From: Eledone cirrhosa
Lineage: Eukaryota > Mollusca > Cephalopoda > Octopoda > Eledonidae
DNA length: 64,000 nt
Reading direction: 5' to 3'
Assembly (NCBI GenBank): GCA_964016885.1
Contig: OZ024759.1
Coordinates: 881,001 to 945,000, forward strand
Shown: positions 1 through 13,350 of the stretch, in pieces
How the letters are laid out: each line of letters opens with the position of its first letter
Numbering within the stretch: position 1 is the stretch's first letter
The notes under the pieces: model-generated
The model's input: the letters and a program-made list of their open reading frames with translations, nothing else
Databases searched by the model: none
What the model was told of the DNA's origin: nothing
Translations under genes and position numbers: made by a program

Positions 1-23
1 ATGACAAAGTCTATATTAGTAAC
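1..23 (+). repeat. Representative 23-bp monomer
   Basis: This is the first full unit and a good example of the majority type. It holds two small adjacent dyads: GAC-AAA-GTC at unit positions 3-11 and CTA-TAT-TAG at positions 11-19, sharing the C at 11. CATG is formed at each unit junction. Each ATG opens an eight-codon frame that ends at the TGA of the next unit when that unit follows a 23-mer, so the array has no coding capacity. The phase of unit 1 is arbitrary. Confidence 0.95.
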
Positions 24-230
24 ATGACACAGTCTATATTAGTAACATGACACAGTCTATATTAGTAACATCATATAGTCTATATTAGTAACATGACAAA
101 GTCTATATTAGTAACATGGCAAAGTCTATATTAGTAACATGACAAAGTCTATATTAGTAACATGACAAGGCCTATATTAGTAACATGACACAGTCTATAT
201 TAGTAACATGACAAAGTCTATATTAGTAAC

Positions 231-251
231 ATGACAGTCTATATTAGTAAC
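231..251 (+). repeat. Representative 21-bp monomer (two-base-shorter box)
   Basis: The unit reads ATGACAG followed by the same 14-base tail, so two bases of the box are missing. The GAC/GTC dyad survives, but its centre shrinks from three bases to one (GAC-A-GTC). This type is frequent and scattered among the 23-mers throughout the window. It often occurs singly between 23-mers and occasionally in neighbouring pairs, as near 8,415-8,455 and 26,845-26,885. Confidence 0.95.
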
Positions 252-746
252 ATGACAAAGTCTATATTAGTAACATGACAGAGTCTATATTAGTAACATG
301 ACAGTCTATATTAGTAACATGACAAAGTCTATATTAGTAACATGACACAGTCTATATTAGTAACATGACACAGTCTATATTAGTAACATGACACAGTTTA
401 TATTAGTAACATGACAAAGTCTATATTAGTAACATGACAAAGTCTATATTAGTAACATGGCAGTCTATATTAGTTACATGACAAAGTCTATATTAGTAAC
501 ATGACACAGTCTATATTAGTAACATGACAAAGACTCTATTAGTAACATGACAAAGTCTATATTAGTAACATGACAGTCTATATTAGTAACATGACAAAAT
601 CTATATTAGTAACATGACAGTCTATATTAGTAACATGACAAAGTCTATATTAGTAACATGACAGTCTATATTGTACCATGACACAGTCTATATTAGTAAC
701 ATGACATAGTCTATATTAGTAACATGACAAAGTCTATATTAGTAAC

Positions 747-766
747 ATGACAGTCTATATTGTAAC
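747..766 (+). repeat. Representative 20-bp monomer (TTAG shortened to TTG)
   Basis: This unit combines the short GACAGTC box with loss of one A in TTAG, giving TATATTGTAAC. The loss breaks the CTA-TAT-TAG dyad. It is a minority type that recurs at fixed places inside the higher-order repeats, for example near 4,210, 6,680, 7,700, 10,600 and 14,285. A related form ending GTACC lies near 664, 3,141, 4,113 and 6,590. Confidence 0.93.
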
Positions 767-2477
767 ATGACACAGTCTATATTAGTAACATGACACAGTC
801 TATATTAGTAACATGACAGTCTATATTAGTAACATGACAAAGTCTATATTAGTAACATGACAAAGTCTATATTAGTAACATGACAAAGTATATATTAGTA
901 GCATGACACAGTCTATATTAGTAACATGACAAAGTCTATATTAGTAACATGACACAGTCTATATTAGTAACATGACAAAGTCTATATTAGTAACATGACA
1001 CAGTCTATATTAGTAACATGACAAAGTCTATATTAGTAACATGACAAAGTATATATTAGTAGCATGACAAAGTCTATATTAGTAACATGACACAGTCTAT
1101 ATTAGTAACATGACATAGTCTATATTAGTAACATGACAAAGTCTATATTAGTAGCATGACAAAGACTATATTAGTAACATGACAGTCTATATTAGTAACA
1201 TGCCAAAGTCTATATTAGTAGCATGACAAAGTCTATATTAGTAGCATGACACAGTCTATATTAGTAACATGACACAGTCTATATTAGTAACATGACACAG
1301 TCTATATTAGTAGCATGACAAAGTCTATATTAGTAACATGACAAAGTCTATATTAGTAACATGACACAGTCTATATTAGTAACATGACAAAGTCTATATT
1401 AGTAACATGACAAAGTCTATATTAGTAACATGACACAGTGTATATTAGTAATATGACACAGTCTATATTAGTAACATGACAAAGTCTATATTAGTAACAT
1501 GACAAAGTCTATATTAGTAACATGACACAGTCTATATTAGTAACATGACACAGTCTATATTAGTAACATGACACAGTCTATATTAGTAACATGACAAAGT
1601 CTATATTAGTAACATGGCAAAGTCTATATTAGTAACATGACAAAGTCTATATTAGTAACATGACAAGGTCTATATTAGTAACATGACACAGTCTATATTA
1701 GTAACATGACAAAGTCTATATTAGTAACATGACAGTCTATATTAGTAACATGCCAAAGTCTATATTAGTAGCATGACAAAGTCTATATTAGTAGCATGAC
1801 ACAGTCTATATTAGTAACATGACATAGTCTATATTAGTAACATGACACAGTCTATATTAGTAGCATGACAAAGTCTATATTAGTAACATGACAAAGTCTA
1901 TATTAGTAACATGAGAAAGTCTATATTAGTAACATGACACAGTCTATATTAGTAACATGACAAAGTCTATATTAGTAACATGACACAGTCTATATTAGTA
2001 ACATGACACAGTCTATATTAGTAACAGGACAAAGTCTATATTAGTAGCATGACAAAGTCTATATTAGTAACATGACAAAGTCTATATTAGTAACATGACA
2101 CAGTCTATATTAGTAACATGACAAAGTCTATATTAGTAACATGACGGTCAATATTAGTAACATGACAGTCTATATTAGTAGCATGACAAAGTCTATATTA
2201 GTAACATGACACAGTCTATATTAGTAACATGACACAGTCTATATTAGTAACATGACAAAGTCTATATTAGTAGCATGACAAAGTCTATATTAGTAACATG
2301 ACACAGTCTATATTAGTAACATGACAAAGTCTATATTAGTAGCATGACAAAGTCTATATTAGTAACATGACAAAGTCTATATTAGTAACATGACACAGTC
2401 TATATTAGTAATATGACAGTCTATATTAGTAACATGACAGTCCATATTAGTAGCATGACAAAGTCTATATTAGTAAC

Positions 2478-3180
2478 ATGACAAAGTCTATATTAGTAAC
2501 ATGACACAGTCTATATTAGTAACATGACACAGTCTATATTAGTAACATCATATAGTCTATATTAGTAACATGACAAAGTCTATATTAGTAACATGGCAAA
2601 GTCTATATTAGTAACATGACAAAGTCTATATTAGTAACATGACAAGGCCTATATTAGTAACATGACACAGTCTATATTAGTAACATGACAAAGTCTATAT
2701 TAGTAACATGACAGTCTATATTAGTAACATGACAAAGTCTATATTAGTAACATGACAGAGTCTATATTAGTAACATGACAGTCTATATTAGTAACATGAC
2801 AAAGTCTATATTAGTAACATGACACAGTCTATATTAGTAACATGACACAGTCTATATTAGTAACATGACACAGTTTATATTAGTAACATGACAAAGTCTA
2901 TATTAGTAACATGACAAAGTCTATATTAGTAACATGGCAGTCTATATTAGTTACATGACAAAGTCTATATTAGTAACATGACACAGTCTATATTAGTAAC
3001 ATGACAAAGACTCTATTAGTAACATGACAAAGTCTATATTAGTAACATGACAGTCTATATTAGTAACATGACAAAATCTATATTAGTAACATGACAGTCT
3101 ATATTAGTAACATGACAAAGTCTATATTAGTAACATGACAGTCTATATTGTACCATGACACAGTCTATATTAGTAACATG
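2478..3180. repeat. Partial family A copy of positions 1 to about 700
   Basis: This segment repeats the opening of the first unit at an offset of 2,477 bp, including CATCATATAG, AAGGCC, GTTACATG, AAGACTCTATT, AAAATC and the TTGTACC monomer. It stops matching soon after TTGTACC. Positions 690-720 go on to a GACATAG monomer, whereas here the array returns to sequence like about 2,210-2,477. The break falls somewhere in 3,160-3,230 and cannot be placed more exactly because monomers are so alike. Confidence 0.82.
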
Positions 3181-3449
3181 ACACAGTCTATATTAGTAAC
3201 ATGACAAAGTCTATATTAGTAGCATGACAAAGTCTATATTAGTAGCATGACAAAGTCTATATTAGTAACATGACACAGTCTATATTAGTAACATGACAAA
3301 GTCTATATTAGTAGCATGACAAAGTCTATATTAGTAACATGACAAAGTCTATATTAGTAACATGACACAGTCTATATTAGTAATATGACAGTCTATATTA
3401 GTAACATGACAGTCCATATTAGTAGCATGACAAAGTCTATATTAGTAAC
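3181..3449. repeat. Second copy of about 2,210-2,477 (972-bp duplication)
   Basis: The end of the family A unit (GTAATATG, then GTCCATATTAG, then CATCATATAG) appears again 972 bp downstream: TCATATAG at 2,548 and 3,520, GTCTATATTG at 3,141 and 4,113. The simplest reading is a direct tandem duplication of about 2,210-3,180 within the larger repeat. One extra 23-bp monomer ending in GC is present near 3,201-3,246 relative to the first copy. Confidence 0.8.
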
Positions 3450-5926
3450 ATGACAAAGTCTATATTAGTAACATGACACAGTCTATATTAGTAACATGAC
3501 ACAGTCTATATTAGTAACATCATATAGTCTATATTAGTAACATGACAAAGTCTATATTAGTAACATGGCAAAGTCTATATTAGTAACATGACAAAGTCTA
3601 TATTAGTAACATGACAAGGCCTATATTAGTAACATGACACAGTCTATATTAGTAACATGACAAAGTCTATATTAGTAACATGACAGTCTATATTAGTAAC
3701 ATGACAAAGTCTATATTAGTAACATGACAGAGTCTATATTAGTAACATGACAGTCTATATTAGTAACATGACAAAGTCTATATTAGTAACATGACACAGT
3801 CTATATTAGTAACATGACACAGTCTATATTAGTAACATGACACAGTTTATATTACTAACATGACAAAGTCTATATTAGTAACATGACAAAGTCTATATTA
3901 GTAACATGGCAGTCTATATTAGTTACATGACAAAGTCTATATTAGTAACATGACACAGTCTATATTAGTAACATGACAAAGACTCTATTAGTAACATGAC
4001 AAAGTCTATATTAGTAACATGACAGTCTATATTAGTAACATGACAAAATCTATATTAGTAACATGACAGTCTATATTAGTAACATGACAAAGTCTATATT
4101 AGTAACATGACAGTCTATATTGTACCATGACACAGTCTATATTAGTAACATGACATAGTCTATATTAGTAACATGACAAAGTCTATATTAGTAACATGAC
4201 AGTCTATATTGTAACATGACACAGTCTATATTAGTAACATGACACAGTCTATATTAGTAACATGACAGTCTATATTAGTAACATGACAAAGTCTATATTA
4301 GTAACATGACAAAGTCTATATTAGTAACATGACAAAGTATATATTAGTAGCATGACACAGTCTATATTAGTAACATGACAAAGTCTATATTAGTAACATG
4401 ACACAGTCTATATTAGTAACATGACAAAGTCTATATTAGTAACATGACACAGTCTATATTAGTAACATGACAAAGTCTATATTAGTAACATGACAAAGTA
4501 TATATTAGTAGCATGACAAAGTCTATATTAGTAACATGACACAGTCTATATTAGTAACATGACATAGTCTATATTAGTAACATGACAAAGTCTATATTAG
4601 TAGCATGACAAAGACTATATTAGTAACATGACAGTCTATATTAGTAACATGCCAAAGTCTATATTAGTAGCATGACAAAGTCTATATTAGTAGCATGACA
4701 CAGTCTATATTAGTAACATGACACAGTCTATATTAGTAACATGACACAGTCTATATTAGTAGCATGACAAAGTCTATATTAGTAACATGACAAAGTCTAT
4801 ATTAGTAACATGACACAGTCTATATTAGTAACATGACAAAGTCTATATTAGTAACATGACAAAGTCTATATTAGTAACATGACACAGTGTATATTAGTAA
4901 TATGACACAGTCTATATTAGTAACATGACAAAGTCTATATTAGTAACATGACAAAGTCTATATTAGTAACATGACACAGTCTATATTAGTAACATGACAC
5001 AGTCTATATTAGTAACATGACACAGTCTATATTAGTAACATGACAAAGTCTATATTAGTAACATGGCAAAGTCTATATTAGTAACATGACAAAGTCTATA
5101 TTAGTAACATGACAAGGTCTATATTAGTAACATGACACAGTCTATATTAGTAACATGACAAAGTCTATATTAGTAACATGACAGTCTATATTAGTAACAT
5201 GCCAAAGTCTATATTAGTAGCATGACAAAGTCTATATTAGTAGCATGACACAGTCTATATTAGTAACATGACATAGTCTATATTAGTAACATGACACAGT
5301 CTATATTAGTAGCATGACAAAGTCTATATTAGTAACATGACAAAGTCTATATTAGTAACATGAGAAAGTCTATATTAGTAACATGACACAGTCTATATTA
5401 GTAACATGACAAAGTCTATATTAGTAACATGACACAGTCTATATTAGTAACATGACACAGTCTATATTAGTAACAGGACAAAGTCTATATTAGTAGCATG
5501 ACAAAGTCTATATTAGTAACATGACAAAGTCTATATTAGTAACATGACACAGTCTATATTAGTAACATGACAAAGTCTATATTAGTAACATGACGGTCAA
5601 TATTAGTAACATGACAGTCTATATTAGTAGCATGACAAAGTCTATATTAGTAACATGACACAGTCTATATTAGTAACATGACACAGTCTATATTAGTAAC
5701 ATGACAAAGTCTATATTAGTAGCATGACAAAGTCTATATTAGTAACATGACACAGTCTATATTAGTAACATGACAAAGTCTATATTAGTAGCATGACAAA
5801 GTCTATATTAGTAACATGACAAAGTCTATATTAGTAACATGACACAGTCTATATTAGTAATATGACAGTCTATATTAGTAACATGACAGTCCATATTAGT
5901 AGCATGACAAAGTCTATATTAGTAAC
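3450..5926. repeat. Higher-order repeat, family A, second full copy
   Basis: This block copies 1-2,477 at an offset of 3,449 bp. Matching pairs include TCATATAG 71/3,520, GTCTATATTG 664/4,113, GTAACAGGAC 2,021/5,470 and TCATATAG 2,548/5,997. The order of monomer types agrees wherever I compared them. One private difference is G406 against C3855 (ATTAGTAAC to ATTACTAAC), so the copies are almost identical and the duplication is recent. Confidence 0.88.
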
Positions 5927-7080
5927 ATGACAAAGTCTATATTAGTAACATGACACAGTCTATATTAGTAACATGACACAGTCTATATTAGTAACATCAT
6001 ATAGTCTATATTAGTAACATGACAAAGTCTATATTAGTAACATGGCAAAGTCTATATTAGTAACATGACAAAGTCTATATTAGTAACATGACAAGGCCTA
6101 TATTAGTAACATGACACAGTCTATATTAGTAACATGACAAAGTCTATATTAGTAACATGACAGTCTATATTAGTAACATGACAAAGTCTATATTAGTAAC
6201 ATGACAGAGTCTATATTAGTAACATGACAGTCTATATTAGTAACATGACAAAGTCTATATTAGTAACATGACACAGTCTATATTAGTAACATGACACAGT
6301 CTATATTAGTAACATGACACAGTTTATATTAGTAACATGACAAAGTCTATATTAGTAACATGACAAAGTCTATATTAGTAACATGGCAGTCTATATTAGT
6401 TACATGACAAAGTCTATATTAGTAACATGACACAGTCTATATTAGTAACATGACAAAGACTCTATTAGTAACATGACAAAGTCTATATTAGTAACATGAC
6501 AGTCTATATTAGTAACATGACAAAATCTATATTAGTAACATGACAGTCTATATTAGTAACATGACAAAGTCTATATTAGTAACATGACAGTCTATATTGT
6601 ACCATGACACAGTCTATATTAGTAACATGACATAGTCTATATTAGTAACATGACAAAGTCTATATTAGTAACATGACAGTCTATATTGTAACATGACACA
6701 GTCTATATTAGTAACATGACACAGTCTATATTAGTAACATGACAGTCTATATTAGTAACATGACAAAGTCTATATTAGTAACATGACAAAGTCTATATTA
6801 GTAACATGACAAAGTATATATTAGTAGCATGACACAGTCTATATTAGTAACATGACAAAGTCTATATTAGTAACATGACACAGTCTATATTAGTAACATG
6901 ACAAAGTCTATATTAGTAACATGACACAGTCTATATTAGTAACATGACAAAGTCTATATTAGTAACATGACAAAGTATATATTAGTAGCATGACAAAGTC
7001 TATATTAGTAACATGACACAGTCTATATTAGTAACATGACATAGTCTATATTAGTAACATGACAAAGTCTATATTAGTAG
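5927..7080. repeat. Family A, third copy, partial
   Basis: The 2,477-bp period continues (TCATATAG 3,520/5,997 and GTCTATATTG 4,113/6,590) up to the second AAGTATATAT monomer near 6,975 and the GACATAG monomer near 7,041. After that, copy one has GACAAAGACTATATT, but here the array goes to a TCTAAATTAG monomer at 7,091. That point is the junction into the next family. Confidence 0.82.
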
Positions 7081-10000
7081 CATGACACAGTCTAAATTAG
7101 TAACATGACACAGTCTATATTAGTAACATGACAGTCTATATTAGTAACATGACACAGTCTATATTAGTAACATGACAAAGTCTATATTAGTAGTATGACA
7201 AAGACTATATTAGTAACATGACAGTCTATATTAGTAACATGACAAAGTCTATATTAGTAGCATGACAAAGTCTATATTAGTAGCATGACACAGTCTATAT
7301 TAGTAACATGACACAGTCTATATTAGTAACATGACACAGTCTATATTAGTAACATGACAAAGTCTATATTAGTAGCATGACAAAGTCTATATTAGTAACA
7401 TGACAAAGTCTATATTAGTAACATGACACAGTCTATATTAGTAACATGACAAAGTCTATATTAGTAACATGACAAAGTCTATATTAGTAACATGACAGTC
7501 TATATTAGTAACATGACAAAGTCTATATTAGTAACATGACAAAGTCTCTATTAGTAACATGACAAAGTCTATATTAGTAACATGACAGTCTATATTAGTA
7601 ACATGACAAAGTCTCTATTAGTAACATGACAAAGTCTATATTAGTAACATGACAGTCTATATTAGTAACATGACAAAGTCTATATTAGTAACATGACAGT
7701 CTATATTGTAACATGACACAGTCTATATTAGTAACATGACACAGTTTATATTAGTAACATGACATAGTCTATATTAGTAACATGACAAAGTCTATATTAG
7801 TAACATGACAGTCTATATTGTAACATGACACAGTCTATATTAGTAACATGACACAGTCTATATTAGTAACATGACAGTCTATATTAGTAACATGACAAAG
7901 TCTATATTAGTAACATGACAAGGTCTATATTAGTAACATGACAAAGTCTATATTAGTAACATGACAAAGTCTATATTAGTAACATGACAGTCTATATTGT
8001 AACATGACACAGTCTCTATTAGTAACATGACACAGTCTATATTAGTAACATGACAGTCTATAGTAGTAACATGACAAAGTCTATATTAGTAACATGACGG
8101 TCTATATTAGTAACATGACAGTCTATATTAGTAGCATGACAAAGTCTATATTAGTAACATGACACAGTCTATATTAGTAACATGACACAGTCTATATTAG
8201 TAACATGACACAGTCTATATTAGTAACATGACAAAGTCTATATTAGTAGCATGACAAAGTCTATATTAGTAACATGACACAGTCTATATTAGTAACATGA
8301 CACAGTCTATATTAGTAACATGACACAGTCTATATTAGTAACATGACAAAGTCTATATTAGTAACATGACACAGTCTATATTAGTAACATGACAAAGTCT
8401 ATATTAGTAACATGACAGTCTATATTAGTAACATGACAGTCTATATTAGTAGCATGACAAAGTCTATATTAGTAACATGACAAAGTCTATATTAGTAACA
8501 TGACACAGTCTATATTAGTAACATGACACAGTCTATATTAGTAACATGACAGTCTATATTAGTAGCATGAGAAAGTCTATATTAGTAACATGACACAGTC
8601 TATATTAGTAACATGACAAAGTCTATATTAGTAACATGACAGTCTATATTAGTAACATGACACAGTCTATATTAGTAACATGACACAGTCTATATTAGTA
8701 ACATGACAAAGTCTATATTAGTAACATGACAAAGTCTATATTAGTAACATGACAGTCTATATTAGTAACATGACAAAGTCTATATTAGTAACATGACACA
8801 GTCTATATTAGTAACATGACAAAGTCTCTATTAATAACATGACAAAGTCTATATTAGTAACATGACAGTCTATATTAGTAACATGACAAAGTCTCTATTA
8901 GTAACATGGCAAAGTCTATATTAGTAACATGACAGTCTATATTAGTAACATGACAAAGTCTATATTAGTAACATGACAGTCTATATTGTAACATGACACA
9001 GTCTATATTAGTAACATGACACAGTCTATATTAGTAACATGACAGTCTATATTAGTAACATGACAAAGTCTATATTAGTAACATGACAAAGTCTATATTA
9101 GTAACATGACACAGTCTATATTAGTAGCATGACACAGTCTATATTAGTAACATGACAAAGTCTATATTAGTAACATGACACAGTCTATATTAGTAACATG
9201 ACAAAGTCTATATTAGTAACATGACACAGTCTATATTAGTAACATGACATAGTCTATATTAGTAACATGACAAAGTCTATATTAGTAACATGACAGTCTA
9301 TATTAGTAACATGACAAAGTCTATATTAGTAGCATGACAAAGTCTATATTAGTAACATGACACAGTCTATATTAGTAACGTGACAATCTATATTAGTAAC
9401 ATGACACAGTCTATATTAGTAACATGACAAAGTCTATATTAGTAGCATGACAAAGTCTATATTAGTAACATGACAGTCTATATTAGTAGCATGACAAAGT
9501 CTATATTAGTTGCATGACAAGGTCTATATTAGTAGCATGACACAGTCTATATTAGTAACATGACACAGTCTATATTAGTAACATGACAAAGTGTATATTA
9601 GTAACATGACACAGTGTATATTAGTAATATGACAGTCTATATTAGTAGCATGACAAAGTCTATATTAGTAACATGACAAAGTCTATATTAGTAACATGAC
9701 ACAGTCTATATTAGTAACATGACACAGTCTATATTACTAACATGACACAGTCTATATTAGTAACATGACAAAGTCTATATTAGTAACATGGCAAAGTCTA
9801 TATTAGAAACATGACAAAGTCTATATTAGTAACATGACAAGGTCTATATTAGTAACATGACACAGTCTATATTAGTAACATGACAAAGTCTATATTAGTA
9901 ACATGACACAGTCTATATTAGTAACATGCCAAAGTCTATATTAGTAGCATGACAAAGTCTATATTAGTAGCATGACACAGTCTATATTAGTAACATGACA

Positions 10001-10544
10001 CAGTCTATATTAGTAACATGACACAGTCTATATTAGTAGCATGACAAAGTCTATATTAGTAACATGACAAAGTCTATATTAGTAACATGAGAAAGTCTAT
10101 ATTAGTAACATGACACAGTCTATATTAGTAACATGACAAAGTCTATATTAGTAACATGACACAGTCTATATTAGTAACATGACACAGTCTATATTAGTAA
10201 CATGACAAAGTCTATATTAGTAGCATGACCAAGTCTATATTAGTAACATGACAAAGTCTATATTAGTAACATGACACAGTCTATATTAGTAACATGACAA
10301 AGTCTATATTAGTAACATGACGGTCTATATTAGTAACATGACAGTCTATATTAGTAGCATGACAAAGTCTATATTAGTAACATGACACAGTCTATATTAG
10401 TAACATGACACAGTCTATATTAGTAACATGACACAGTCTATATTAGTAACATGACAAAGTCTATATTAGTAGCATGACAAAGTCTATATTAGTAACATGA
10501 CACAGTCTATATTAGTAACATGACACAGTCTATATTAGTAACAT
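7081..10544. repeat. Family B block, first copy, with A/B transition
   Basis: The segment opens with TCTAAATTAG (7,091) and AGTAGTATG (about 7,190) and then carries family B marks: CTCTATTAG at 8,011 (AGTCTCTATT), TCTATTAATA at 8,827, GTGACAATC at 9,380, TTGCATGACAAGG at about 9,510, ATTACTAAC at 9,731, ATTAGAAAC at 9,801, GACCAAG at about 10,227 and CGGTC at 10,321. From GACATAG at 7,761 onward it is the first unit of a 2,784-bp tandem pair. Confidence 0.82.
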
Positions 10545-13350
10545 GACATAGTCTATATTAGTAACATGACAAAGTCTATATTAGTAACATGACAGTCTAT
10601 ATTGTAACATGACACAGTCTATATTAGTAACATGACACAGTCTATATTAGTAACATGACAGTCTATATTAGTAACATGACAAAGTCTATATTAGTAACAT
10701 GACAAGGTCTATATTAGTAACATGACAAAGTCTATATTAGTAACATGACAAAGTCTATATTAGTAACATGACAGTCTATATTGTAACATGACACAGTCTC
10801 TATTAGTAACATGACACAGTCTATATTAGTAACATGACAGTCTATATTAGTAACATGACAAAGTCTATATTAGTAACATGACGGTCTATATTAGTAACAT
10901 GACAGTCTATATTAGTAGCATGACAAAGTCTATATTAGTAACATGACACAGTCTATATTAGTAACATGACACAGTCTATATTAGTAACATGACACAGTCT
11001 ATATTAGTAACATGACAAAGTCTATATTAGTAGCATGACAAAGTCTATATTAGTAACATGACACAGTCTATATTAGTAACATGACACAGTCTATATTAGT
11101 AACATGACACAGTCTATATTAGTAACATGACAAAGTCTATATTAGTAACATGACACAGTCTATATTAGTAACATGACAAAGTCTATATTAGTAACATGAC
11201 AGTCTATATTAGTAACATGACAGTCTATATTAGTAGCATGACAAAGTCTATATTAGTAACATGACAAAGTCTATATTAGTAACATGACACAGTCTATATT
11301 AGTAACATGACACAGTCTATATTAGTAACATGACAGTCTATATTAGTAGCATGACAAAGTCTATATTAGTAACATGACACAGTCTATATTAGTAACATGA
11401 CAAAGTCTATATTAGTAACATGACAGTCTATATTAGTAACATGACACAGTCTATATTAGTAACATGACACAGTCTATATTAGTAACATGACAAAGTCTAT
11501 ATTAGTAACATGACAAAGTCTATATTAGTAACATGACAGTCTATATTAGTAACATGACAAAGTCTATATTAGTAACATGACACAGTCTATATTAGTAACA
11601 TGACAAAGTCTCTATTAATAACATGACAAAGTCTATATTAGTAACATGACAGTCTATATTAGTAACATGACAAAGTCTCTATTAGTAACATGGCAAAGTC
11701 TATATTAGTAACATGACAGTCTATATTAGTAACATGACAAAGTCTATATTAGTAACATGACAGTCTATATTGTAACATGACACAGTCTATATTAGTAACA
11801 TGACACAGTCTATATTAGTAACATGACAGTCTATATTAGTAACATGACAAAGTCTATATTAGTAACATGACAAAGTCTATATTAGTAACATGACACAGTC
11901 TATATTAGTAGCATGACACAGTCTATATTAGTAACATGACAAAGTCTATATTAGTAACATGACACAGTCTATATTAGTAACATGACAAAGTCTATATTAG
12001 TAACATGACACAGTCTATATTAGTAACATGACATAGTCTATATTAGTAACATGACAAAGTCTATATTAGTAACATGACAGTCTATATTAGTAACATGACA
12101 AAGTCTATATTAGTAGCATGACAAAGTCTATATTAGTAACATGACACAGTCTATATTAGTAACGTGACAATCTATATTAGTAACATGACACAGACTATAT
12201 TAGTAACATGACAAAGTCTATATTAGTAGCATGACAAAGTCTATATTAGTAACATGACAGTCTATATTAGTAGCATGACAAAGTCTATATTAGTTGCATG
12301 ACAAGGTCTATATTAGTAGCATGACACAGTCTATATTAGTAACATGACACAGTCTATATTAGTAACATGACAAAGTGTATATTAGTAACATGACACAGTG
12401 TATATTAGTAATATGACAGTCTATATTAGTAGCATGACAAAGTCTATATTAGTAACATGACAAAGTCTATATTAGTAACATGACACAGTCTATATTAGTA
12501 ACATGACACAGTCTATATTAGTAACATGACACAGTCTATATTAGTAACATGACAAAGTCTATATTAGTAACATGGCAAAGTCTATATTAGTAACATGACA
12601 AAGTCTATATTAGTAACATGACAAGGTCTATATTAGTAACATGACACAGTCTATATTAGTAACATGACAAAGTCTATATTAGTAACATGACACAGTCTAT
12701 ATTAGTAACATGCCAAAGTCTATATTAGTAGCATGACAAAGTCTATATTAGTAGCATGACACAGTCTATATTAGTAACATGACACAGTCTATATTAGTAA
12801 CATGACACAGTCTATATTAGTAGCATGACAAAGTCTATATTAGTAACATGACAAAGTCTATATTAGTAACATGAGAAAGTCTATATTAGTAACATGACAC
12901 AGTCTATATTAGTAACATGACAAAGTCTATATTAGTAACATGACACAGTCTATATTAGTAACATGACACAGTCTATATTAGTAACATGACAAAGTCTATA
13001 TTAGTAGCATGACCAAGTCTATATTAGTAACATGACAAAGTCTATATTAGTAACATGACACAGTCTATATTAGTAACATGACAAAGTCTATATTAGTAAC
13101 ATGACGGTCTATATTAGTAACATGACAGTCTATATTAGTAGCATGACAAAGTCTATATTAGTAACATGACACAGTCTATATTAGTAACATGACACAGTCT
13201 ATATTAGTAACATGACACAGTCTATATTAGTAACATGACAAAGTCTATATTAGTAGCATGACAAAGTCTATATTAGTAACATGACACAGTCTATATTAGT
13301 AACATGACACAGTCTATATTAGTAACATGACATAGTCTATATTAGTAACA
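10545..13350. repeat. Family B block, second tandem copy (2,784-bp period)
   Basis: The marks of the preceding block recur 2,784 bp later: GACATAG 7,761/10,545, AGTCTCTATT 8,011/10,795, TCTATTAATA 8,827/11,611 and GTGACAATC 9,380/12,164. A third GACATAG falls at 13,329, exactly one period on, and then the array leaves the repeat at a new TCTAAATTAG monomer (13,382). The second copy has lost the ATTAGAAAC and ATTACTAAC marks seen at 9,731-9,810 and has one private change, CAGACTATAT at 12,191. Confidence 0.85.

Larger units (their letters stand above)
1..2477. repeat. Higher-order repeat, family A, first copy (2,477 bp)
   Basis: The sequence returns to itself after 2,477 bp. The CATCATATAG variant (TCATATAG at 71) recurs at 2,548, and the TTGTACC variant (GTCTATATTG at 664) recurs at 3,141. 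Other bar-code monomers inside are AAGTATATAT near 890 and 1,050, GTGTATATTAGTAATATG near 1,438, AACAGGAC at about 2,024 and GACGGTCAAT near 2,144. The start at 1 is the window edge, not a natural boundary. The block is about 110 monomers and contains nothing except the satellite. Confidence 0.88.
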
